Below are positions 1 through 9,135 of a stretch of 64,000 bases of DNA, in pieces (positions within the stretch are counted from its first letter, which is position 1; every line of letters starts with the position of its first letter). A program made the position numbers and the translations under genes. A model generated the notes under the pieces. It was not told the DNA's origin. It searched no databases and saw nothing but the letters and a program-made list of their open reading frames with translations. Source of the stretch: Trypanosoma brucei gambiense DAL972 (taxonomy: Eukaryota > Euglenozoa > Kinetoplastea > Trypanosomatida > Trypanosomatidae); assembly GCF_000210295.1 (NCBI RefSeq), contig NC_026738.1, positions 124,001 through 188,000 on the forward strand, written 5' to 3'.

Positions 1-199
1 CCGTAGCTTCCACACAATTTGGAGCCCAAAAACCCTCCACTTCAATGCAACGCTGCGCAATGGCCCTCAACTCAACACATGGCGTAATTTCCTCCTGTTC
101 TGCAAGCCGACGCTTAAAACCCTCCGGAACTTCCTCCCAAGGCATTTGCCGGCCATTACCCACCGCATAAGTCGTACCGCCACCCTTCAATACAACCAT
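1..199 (-). CDS. Partial unknown protein, N-terminal 66 residues, cut by the window edge
   Basis: An open minus-strand frame starts at an ATG whose complement lies at 197-199 and runs off the left edge with no stop. The 66 visible residues begin MVVLKGGGTT and include MPWEEVPEGF and VEGFWAPNC. Codon use is balanced and GC is well above the AT-rich spacer to the right, which is how real genes in this window look. The strand agrees with all neighbours, so it would be the most downstream visible gene of the minus-strand transcription unit. There is no signal peptide or recognisable domain in what is visible, and I cannot name it. A purine-rich plus-strand tract at about 531-578 (polypyrimidine on the coding strand) followed by an AG complement at 509-510 could be its spliced-leader acceptor. 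Confidence 0.7.
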   Translation of the reverse strand, partial: MVVLKGGGTTYAVGNGRQMPWEEVPEGFKRRLAEQEEITPCVELRAIAQRCIEVEGFWAPNCVEAT

Positions 200-2938
200 A
201 ATAACTTCTTTTATTTTTATTTTTATTTTTATATTTTATTTTGCCGTTCTTCTTCTTCCTCTTCCTCCTCACAAGCACTGCCGATATGAAATTAAAAGTA
301 TCTAATTGATCAACTAATTAATTAAAATAACTAATGAACTAATGAACTAATACGTTGGGGTTAATTGTGGTGAAATGGCCAGAATGAAACAGAGTGATGA
401 GGGTTTAATAAATAAATAAATAAACCCAAACACCCGTACACTTCAGTTAATGAAGTTATTTCTTCCCTTCAGTCCTTTATTAGACTGAGACCGTGTGTAA
501 CTTAATAACTTGCATATATGACACAACACACAGCAAAAAGAAAAAAAAAGGAAGGAGAAAAAAAAAGTAAAGAAAAGTAAAGACTTGCGTTACAACACAC
601 AACAGCGCAATCATGAAGCACTCCAGCGTCAAAAAAATAAGGTGGAGTTACAAATCTTATTTTGTAACCGTCTTTTTTTTTATTTAAATAATAACAATAA
701 TAATAATTTGTTTATGTATTATTGTTGTTGTTGTTGTTTCTTTATTATTATTATTATTATTATTTTCCTTTCCTTCATTTGACAGACCTGATACGGCCAA
801 ATTGGCTGGCCGCCGGGTGTAGAAAGTAAACCATTTTGGGACATAAACATAAAATTAATTAATTAATTAATTAATTAATTAGAAGAAGAGGAGGAAAAAA
901 AAAAGAGGCATAACGAAAGTGACATTTACTCACTTCGCTGCTCACTCAAAATAAAACAAAAAAGAAAAGAAAAGAAAAGAGTTGGGGCACACCGCATTTC
1001 CTCATTAATAAAATATTCCTTTGGATTTGTTTTTTTTTCTTTTTCTTTTCTTCTCTTCTTTTGTGGGCGTTGGCGAAGTTCCGCTGATGGGGGAGGAAAG
1101 AGAAAAAGAAAAACAGGGATTTGTTCCCAAAGAAAAATAAATTAAATAAACATGTGAATGGAAGGAGGGAGAAACAAAAAAAAACAAATAAATAAATAAA
1201 AATAATAATAAAAAGAAAGAAAGAGGGGCCACTGAGACAATTTGCTGCCACAAAGAGTAATCCCTCATATCCACTCCCTTTTATTTCCTTCCATTACTAA
1301 ATCTTTTTTTTTTCGTTTCGTTTCGTTTCGTTTTTGTTTCGTTGTTTTTTTGTTTTGTTTTTGTTTTTGTTTTTGTTGTTAAAAAAAAAAAAGAGGAACG
1401 TATCAGAAATGAGTAAATGATTTAAGGGAATCTTAAATAAATAAATGCATGGGAAATGTTGAGGATGATTTGATACCGACGACATATCGCCCATTTATTT
1501 TTTGTTGTCGTTTGCTTTTTTTTTCTTTTTCTTTTTTTCTTTTTTTTTTTTCAAGAAAAAAAAACTGCGCGCGATATTCCCTTTATTTATTCATTCATTC
1601 ATTCATTCATTCTCACTTCAATTCGTACCTATCCGTATGATGATGATAATAATAATAACATTAATTATTATATTAAAATGCTATACCTTGAAAAAGTAGT
1701 AGGTAATGATAATAAAATAGATTTTTTTTTTAAAATAAAAACACAACACACAACACACAACACGCCACCAAATCATATGAAACGTAACAAAATATCAACA
1801 GCAGAAATAATAATAATAACAATAATAATAATAATAATGTTTGTTGCCGTTTCATATCGCATAATATATTTTACGCATGGACCTGCAGCAGGAGGTTTAA
1901 ATGAGGCATTTTGGGAGATAATTCGGGCTGAAAGTCTCGAAAAAATGAAGAAAAAAAAATAGAATAAAAAAAACGTCAAAAGGTGAGTTGTGAAGCATTG
2001 CAGTGCAGCGAAGACACAGCGATATAAATAAATATAAATATAAATATATGATAAATAAAATGATAATGATATAAACAAATCATTTTATTTTATCTTATTT
2101 TAATATCTTCCTCTTTCCTCTCCAGTGTGCAGTTACGCATGTCCATTTTCTACCATAAACACAATAAACAACACATCTTTTATTTATTTATTTTTTTCTT
2201 TTCTTTTTTTTTCCTTTAAAACTTTTTAAAAAAAAAAAAATTATGTTTAGGCTGCAGGTCATCCCACCCACCCATTTCAAACACTAATTTGTTTTTGGTT
2301 TTGTTTTTTTTTTAAAATTTTCCCTCCTCTTTATTTCCTCTGCTTGCGTTGTTAAAATCATACAACCTCTTAATTATTTTCAGTACTCTGACAAAAACCA
2401 ACAGAGGTGCGAAATAAATATTTTTCTCCCTCACGCGTCTCCTCTATTTTTTTTTTCACAAATAAAATAAAAGAAATTCATCAGGTCACTTCACCATCTA
2501 CAAATTATTAATTATTTTTCCTTTGATTTGCTTCGTTATTGACGTTACTATCACACTTTTTTTTTTCTTTTTCCTTTTTGAACTACAGCCAACTGGGTTG
2601 TTCATTCTCCGAAACAAAAAAAAAACAATAAAAATAAATAAAAATAAAGTGGTTAAATTATAAACAAACACTTTCAGCACAATGTCACCCACTTGCAAAC
2701 TTATACTCACACACTCACAATCTCACATACACAGAAACATATATGTATATAAATATATAAATATATATATAATATTTCCTTTTAAAATTTCTCAGCTTCC
2801 CATTCCAGAAATGCCGGTAAGCATCTCCTCCTCCTCCTTCTCCTCCTCCTCCTCCTCTACTTTATTCTCTTTTTTTTTTCTTCTTTTTTTCTTCCTTCAC
2901 CACATGCACTTCTTTTTATTATACTTTCCCCTCATCTC
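200..2938. other. AT-rich intergenic spacer with microsatellites
   Basis: No gene is seen. The stretch is dominated by homopolymer A and T runs and short tandem repeats: TTG and TTA triplets (about 722-764), an AATT tetramer run (853-880) and a TTTCG pentamer run (1311-1334). It should contain the 3' UTR of the MFS transporter gene, which stops at 2939, and the 5' UTR of the gene at the left edge. The short open frames here are low-complexity (poly-F, poly-I, poly-K) products of these repeats. Confidence 0.8.
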
Positions 2939-4582
2939 TCACATAATCTCAACAAGTTTTGTCTTCCGTGCCGCCAAAACAATACCGGACCGCTTGGAAC
3001 GCCATAATGTTGCGTAACACACAAGCGCTGATAATGTCATGGAAACACTCATCACAACACACACAAACGCATAACTCCCATTATTACGAAGTTGAATAGT
3101 TGCTTGCATGGGAGGTGCCACAAAACCACCCACCACACCTGCGAGAAATACAGCACCAAAATAAAAACCCAAATTAGGTCCATACAAATGCGTAGCGATA
3201 AGTGTTGGCATCACGGCAAACATACCCGCCATGCAGAAACCAATGATGCAAAGCAACAACGCAAAGGCAACGTAACTGCGGCCAAGGGCGAGAAGGCCAC
3301 AACCGATACCACCAACAGTAGCACAGAAAACATATGCAAATTCAGCAGTAACTAATGAGGCGAGCCAACCAACAAGTACGGAACCAACAACTTGAAAGAC
3401 ACCATAAAAAGTGAAGAGGGTGGCGGCAACATCAGTTGGAATGGGCGGTACACCTGCATAAACAGTGCCTGGTTTACCCATAGACGAAATGTAAGGCACG
3501 GCTGCGTAAATGAGCGAGTAAAAAGCCCAACTGTATATGAACCAGCAAAGAAAGTTACCCATGAAAGGGAGAGTAAACATAGAGAGGAATAGTTCCCATG
3601 GTGTGAGCTTGTGGGTGTGGAGACTGCGTATTACCTGTGGTTCGTCTGCATCCATACTTGTATCCATATCAACATCAATAGCAGATGCAAAGGTGTTGTT
3701 CCTTTGGCTTTGTTCAGTAACGTCCAAACCCTCACCATCATTCCCATTTTGCTGATTCGTGCCCACACCCCTCCTGTTAGGTGGAACCTTTGAGGTGTTG
3801 GTATGGCTGCCATTTTTTCTGCCCATTTCCCTCACGTCTTCTTTACCTTCATTGTGTCCATTATTCGCTGCTCCTCCTCCCCCCACAGTTGCCGGTTCAT
3901 TACTTCTTGTGACCGAACTTCCATTACCGGATTTATTTCCTTCCCGGGTTTCATCATCAGCGCTGCTGTCGTCTCTTTTGGGTTCACGGCGGCGAGCGGA
4001 AAGGGCGGTTGCGAGCACTCCAATCGCACAAAATATCGACATAAGTTGAAAAGCCTTACGCCAGCCATATGCAACAACCCATTTCCCTGCTAATGGTGGA
4101 ATAATGGCACTTCCAATACCTCCACCAGCAAAGTTAATTCCCATCGCCAGTCCCTGATAACGATTGAACCAAGAACTAGTTGCAGCAGCCCCAGGTGATA
4201 ACATACATGCCGTACCAATAGATGCAAAAAGGCAGTAAGTAAAAGTTACAACATAAATGTTCGCGGCGAGGGTTGAACTGATCCACAAACCAGTGAAGAG
4301 CAAAATGGTGGAAAGCGCCATCATGAACCGCGGCGGGAGCCGATCGACACAAAATCCTGCGAGAACACCAAAGGCAGGTGACAGCCCCAACGAAACGGAA
4401 TTTCCAAGACTAATTGCCGTTATGGAGGGAAACCCAAGTGACGGATCATTGTGCATATCCTCTGAGAAAATGGAATAACTGTTGTCAATACCATATGACA
4501 TCAGTTGCATCAACAACCCCGAAAGGGCCACGAGGTAACCGATTGGGTGGTCGGCGGGTTTACGGGTGAAACTTGGAAGCAT
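2939..4582 (-). CDS. Major facilitator superfamily transporter, monocarboxylate-transporter-like (547 aa)
   Basis: A predicted 12-span membrane transporter. The start is the ATG at 4582 (MLPSFTRKPADHP); the longer frame only adds residues encoded by a TA microsatellite and is rejected. Six hydrophobic spans lie at about residues 15-195, with the loop motif DRLPPRF after span 2 and a small-residue span FAGGGIGSAI near 151-160. A long hydrophilic loop (about 197-323), rich in N, G, D and S, follows, and then six more spans (about 330-525). This split, with a long central cytosolic loop, is usual for MFS proteins of the monocarboxylate or oxalate-formate type. The substrate cannot be read from sequence; trypanosomes export pyruvate, so a monocarboxylate is a guess from the family. 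It could also be one of the broad MFS drug or metabolite families. The stop is TGA. Confidence 0.88.
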   Translation of the reverse strand: MLPSFTRKPADHPIGYLVALSGLLMQLMSYGIDNSYSIFSEDMHNDPSLGFPSITAISLGNSVSLGLSPAFGVLAGFCVDRLPPRFMMALSTILLFTGLWISSTLAANIYVVTFTYCLFASIGTACMLSPGAAATSSWFNRYQGLAMGINFAGGGIGSAIIPPLAGKWVVAYGWRKAFQLMSIFCAIGVLATALSARRREPKRDDSSADDETREGNKSGNGSSVTRSNEPATVGGGGAANNGHNEGKEDVREMGRKNGSHTNTSKVPPNRRGVGTNQQNGNDGEGLDVTEQSQRNNTFASAIDVDMDTSMDADEPQVIRSLHTHKLTPWELFLSMFTLPFMGNFLCWFIYSWAFYSLIYAAVPYISSMGKPGTVYAGVPPIPTDVAATLFTFYGVFQVVGSVLVGWLASLVTAEFAYVFCATVGGIGCGLLALGRSYVAFALLLCIIGFCMAGMFAVMPTLIATHLYGPNLGFYFGAVFLAGVVGGFVAPPMQATIQLRNNGSYAFVCVVMSVSMTLSALVCYATLWRSKRSGIVLAARKTKLVEIM

Positions 4583-4616
4583 AACTTTTTGCTTTTCTTC
4601 TTCTTTTCCGTATATA

Positions 4617-4651
<35 letters not shown>

Positions 4652-7248
4652 TCTGCTTATGCTCGTATTGGTATTCCGTTTCTCACCCACACTGCTTTTT
4701 TTTTGTTTTATTTTGTTTTGTTTGTTCTGCTTGACTTTATTTTATTTTTATTATTATTATTATTTTTTTTTTTTCCTTCACCCCCTTCAACTTACACTCC
4801 GCGCCTCTCTCCCTTAATTCAATGTGTAATGTTGTATCCCCGGGTTCCTTCTCGTCTTAATGTAAATTTGATGGGCACTTCGGTGTGATTTACAGATTTC
4901 AACTGAATATATAAGTGAATACGCCACCACTTATTGAATAATACGAAACGGAAACGGCAGCGACTCCACAACAAAAATGTTGCTGTCAGTAACACTTCAA
5001 GTTCTTTACTTCACTGTTTTACTAATACGCTTGATTGATTTGTTTGTTTGCTTTTTTGTTTTTGTTATTGTTATTGTTATTGTTATTCTTCACTTTGGTA
5101 TGATTATCACTTGTGTAGCTCCCCTAATATTGTCCAGTTGCTTGCTTTAAAATAATATCTTACTATTCATTTTGTATTTATATTTGTGTGTATGTGTGTG
5201 TGTGTGTGTTTTTTTTTAATTTTGAATTTGTGTAACCCACGTAATGTCAACGACAGTAGTGGAAATAAAGTTAATTTGTTTTGTTCAAAGAAAGTAAAGA
5301 AAAAAAAAATCCGAGAGGAGAGGAGAGGAAATTGCATGACATGAGTTACAGAACACCTACTTTTGGTTTATGTTTCTCCAAGAAAGAAAGAAAGAAAAAA
5401 AAGAAAAGAAAAAAAAAGAAAAGAAAATCAATCACTTTTCCCAATGAGAAAAATATTTACAATCTCTAATTGTCTCCATACGTGTCTCTTCTCTCATAAT
5501 CTTCCCAATATTTATATTTATATATGCTTTCGGACAGAAAAACGGGCATTAAAATAAATACAAAATGATAAGGTGTAATAAGGAAAGATAATTAAAACGA
5601 CGAGAAAGCAAAAAAAAAAAAAAAAACTTCAAAGAAAAAAACTTAAAGAGGATTGACAAAAAAGATAAAGATAAAGATAAAGATATATATATATATGCTT
5701 CCATGCCCACGCAAAAGGAAGTTTATGTGTATGAAAGGGAGAAAGAGACAAGACGAGACAAGACAAAGGAAAGAAAAAAGAAGATAAAAAGAAGATAAAA
5801 AGAAAAAAAGGAATGAAAGAAAACACTGAGACTGAGGCTTCAGAGCCTAACGGTAGGAGGAGAAATAAATATTTTTTTTTTTAAAAACAAAAAAAAGGTG
5901 AAGAAAAAACGCATGACAAGATGTGCAATCACTTGCATATAAATGTTGATTATAATTATTATCGCACATGCATGCATAAATGCATATATATATATATAAT
6001 ATATAATATATATATTATGTGTGTGACCACTACACATGACGTGGGGAGGCAAAAAAAAAAAAAAGTAGCTGTTTAAAATACAACATATGACGCGAAGAGC
6101 AAAAAAGAACCATAACCAAAACTCAAGGTTCTCAAAGAACAAATTAAAAAAAAAAAAGAAAAAAAGAGAAACCAACAACTATCCCTAATAGGAATATAAT
6201 ACTTTAGAGATGAGACGTCTCTCCCTTCTGTTTCTTCTCACTTGAACCCACATGTGGTGCGCTTCATTTCTGATGTTAAATCACGTCATTATAAATTTTT
6301 AAAACATGTACCGCCACCATCACCAGCGCGTTTCCCTCCCCCCTCCTCCTCCGTTATTTTCTTTTTTTTTTTTAAATAAATACACGCGTATCCCTTAATT
6401 ATTTCCCTTAACCAAATGCATTCCCCTCATTCAAAAATCACTTATCATTTCCCCATTTTTTTCATCGGCGCTTTTGGCGCTTTTGGCGTTGTTTTATTCT
6501 CTGCTTTTTTTTTCTCTTTTCAACATTGCGGTCAGTTGATTGGTTCCGTTATTTCTTCAATGAGCCACATTCATATATATATATTTTTTTTTTATTTTAT
6601 TTTATTTTTTCTCACGCCCTCACACAACCAGACACACATCCAAATGCGTTTATATATATATATATATATATACATGTATTTATGTATTTATGTATTTATA
6701 TGAGCGTCTTCTTTTCTTTTCTTTTCTTTTTCTTTCCTCCTTTCCGAAACATTTAATCAAATATTCGCTACACGTTTTATCATCTCTCTTTCTCTCGTTT
6801 TCTTTCCTCTTTTTTTTTCTTTTATTTTTTCATCCTCCTCGCTTCATATTGTGCCGTACACCTCTCTAAGCAGCGTTTAAAAAAAAAAAAAAGACGAAAA
6901 ACAAAACAAAACAATCACACACATTTTTTTTTTAAAAAAAATCATTTGTTGCGCTAGCGCTGTTTTGGCGTTTCCAAACAAACGCATGGGGTTAAATGCG
7001 CACATACGCACATACGCACGTATGTAGTCATAAGAAAAAAAAAAAACACAGAACAGCAAATTATAAATAATAAATAACGGTAAGAAGCAACAAAAACTAT
7101 TATAATAATTTTGAAGAAGAAAAATACAAAAAAGAAAAAAAAACTATCTCCTGCAAATCGAAATCTCGAAGGAGAGAAAGAGAGAAAGAAAACTGTGCGA
7201 ACGCTCGCACTTACACGACCATGTAAGTAAATATATATAAATATATAA

Positions 7249-7289
<41 letters not shown>

Positions 7290-7317
7290 CCATTACACCT
7301 TTGTAGGAAATACTAAC
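4583..7317. other. Long AT-rich spacer with dense microsatellites
   Basis: No gene is seen in 2.7 kb. It contains a TA run just upstream of the transporter start (4620-4648), a TTATTG run (about 5064-5087), a TG run (about 5187-5208), a GATAAA run passing into TA (5664-5696), a TA-rich palindromic patch (about 5983-6017), a second TA run followed by TATGTATT units (6651-6700), and a TA run in the presumed 3' UTR of the RING gene (about 7225-7285). Plus-strand purine tracts (for example 5378-5430) would be polypyrimidine tracts on the coding strand and are candidates for trans-splicing of the transporter mRNA. Confidence 0.75.
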
Positions 7318-8094
7318 TCACCTCGTAATACTCCACATGAGTGGCCCGCGCCTGCAGAAGGGACAATTGCCCAAAAGTTGTGCATCTCCAACGCATAAAA
7401 TGTTTCCACAACACAAAAGCTCCACAAAACAACCTTCAGGTGGAGCCTCTAAACATACACCACACACATCCTCCGATTCTCCAAAAGGTGCTGATGACTG
7501 CAGAAAAGCTGGTGGGACAAGTTGAACAGCGGGGGGCACCGATATAACCTTTTCTTTTCCACCTCCTTGCGAAACTGTGGATGAAGCCAAAGTAGACAAG
7601 GAAGCATTTGCTGCATCTCTTTGCTCACCATCACCATCACCATCACCATCATCACTAGAATATCCTCGCCTAAGTTGGTTCCCTCCACCACCATAAACAT
7701 TATTATTAATATTATTATTATTATTATTGTCATTGTTGTTATTATGACTACTATTACCATTACTATTTCCCTCCCTCTGTAAGTTGGCAGCACCGACACG
7801 GTTAAGGCTTGGGCATCTGCTACCACTATGACGCCCAGCCAAAAGAATATTTGCATTTGCCTCTGCAACACTACTGCTGAAGGGTTCAGATGAGGTGGCA
7901 CTACGCTCTGCCATTTCTATTCCCCTCCGTGTGGGTGCCATTACATTTGATTCTGCTGCATATGTCACCGCTATGGTGCTTGCCGCTGGAGAATTCATTC
8001 CCGTTCCCGTTCCCGTTACTCTTCTTCTTTCTTCTGTTGTTGTTGATGGGGGTGTTGGGGATTGCAGTAGCCGGCGTTGTCCAGCAGCATGCAT
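7318..8094 (-). CDS. Protein with C-terminal degenerate RING-type zinc finger (258 aa)
   Basis: The open frame extends to 8220 but begins with TTG; the first ATG is at 8094 (MHAAGQRRLLQ), giving 258 residues. The N-terminal two thirds is low complexity: S/T-rich, an Asn-rich tract (about 110-140) and a DGDGDGD run. The C-terminal 50 residues carry CGVC (211-214), CCGNILC (228-234) and CPFC (244-247), the arrangement of a RING or RING-like finger. The usual His after the CG pair is Asn, and the next zinc-ligand pair is incomplete, so the second metal site may be missing. RING proteins are usually ubiquitin ligases; whether this one is active is open. It resembles the short C-terminal C3HC4-like fingers of several trypanosomatid proteins. 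It lies between the transporter and the tRNA methyltransferase on the same strand. Confidence 0.78.
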   Translation of the reverse strand: MHAAGQRRLLQSPTPPSTTTEERRRVTGTGTGMNSPAASTIAVTYAAESNVMAPTRRGIEMAERSATSSEPFSSSVAEANANILLAGRHSGSRCPSLNRVGAANLQREGNSNGNSSHNNNNDNNNNNNINNNVYGGGGNQLRRGYSSDDGDGDGDGEQRDAANASLSTLASSTVSQGGGKEKVISVPPAVQLVPPAFLQSSAPFGESEDVCGVCLEAPPEGCFVELLCCGNILCVGDAQLLGNCPFCRRGPLMWSITR

Positions 8095-9021
8095 TACCTT
8101 AAGGAGTGTTGGTTGCGAGAGTTTTATTGCCCGCCTCCGCTTGTTGCTGTCGTTGATGTCTGTCACGTCCACGTGTTTGCTCTCTGTTAGCGTTGATTTC
8201 GAAGGCAAAAGGGAAAGCAAAAGAAGAAAAATAAAATAAAATACTGGAAATACAGAAAATATTAACAGTGAATACGTAAAGTTTGTACTAGAGGCATGAA
8301 AACGGCAGAAACCGCGACTACCTTCTCCTCGGACACCTTTACACGTTTCTCATTAAGCACTGCAATTCCCTTTCCACCACTCAACAAATAACATACAAAT
8401 AACGTGACTGTTTCAATCTCACCGGATGACCTGGAAAGAAGCGCCCGCGATGGAAGTGTCTTCGTGACGCCCATCACACAACACAATCGAACTGTAAAAA
8501 AAAAAAAAAAAAATGCGACCTAACTTTGTGTCCCTCATTTGTTCCTTTCAATATTTAATTGCATGGGGAATGTAATTATGGGAAAGCGCGTTGCGACTGC
8601 ACAAATATATATATAACAGGTTGCCGTAGCGTACCCCATTATGTAGATGTCAACGTGTCCCAATGAGCAACGCCTTAGTATTTATGTCTCCGCTACTGGC
8701 CGTCACCACCGTTGCATTTCCTCCACAACTCACCGACCGAAAGGGAAAAAAAAAAAACTGAGAACGGAAAAGACGCTTTCCGGTGCGAATAACGAAGAAA
8801 ACTGTTAGGAAGGGAGCGCCCACTTGGGTAAAGCCAAAAAAACGATATTTGCTCTTCCCTTTCGTGCGTAACCCCTCTCCTTGAGCTATGGAACAACAAT
8901 TGTGCCATGTGCCAAACGATGCTCGAAGTCACAAGTAACCGGCCATAAGTAACTGCGACGCACGGCAGCGAAAGCAATCTCCATGTGTAACTAGTAACCA
9001 CAGCGCACATATATACGCATA

Positions 9022-9059
<38 letters not shown>

Positions 9060-9135
9060 AACATGTGGGTGGGTGGGTGAACCCCGTTCAAACCATTTCA
9101 CTCCCCTCCCATCAGCCTCCATTTCAGTGTAATCC
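8095..9135. other. Intergenic spacer between RING and TRM11-like genes
   Basis: About 1.0 kb without a convincing gene. A 74-codon minus-strand frame (8262-8486) begins with TTG and shows no recognised feature. A TA dinucleotide run at about 9027-9054 lies close to the stop of the TRM11-like gene, so it would be in its 3' UTR. A GTGG tetramer patch (9065-9079) is next to it. Confidence 0.6.

Noticed and set aside
946..2078. Several open frames of 60-110 codons in the leftmost spacer
   Set aside because: Their products are runs of F, I, K, N and Y from homopolymers and triplet repeats, with no domain.
8262..8486. A 74-codon minus-strand frame upstream of the RING gene
   Set aside because: It begins with TTG, is in a different frame from the RING gene, has no recognised feature and lies in an expected UTR.
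8693..9091. A 132-codon minus-strand frame
   Set aside because: Its N-terminal part is a TA-microsatellite IYIYIY run and no similarity is seen; it overlaps the 3' UTR of the TRM11-like gene.
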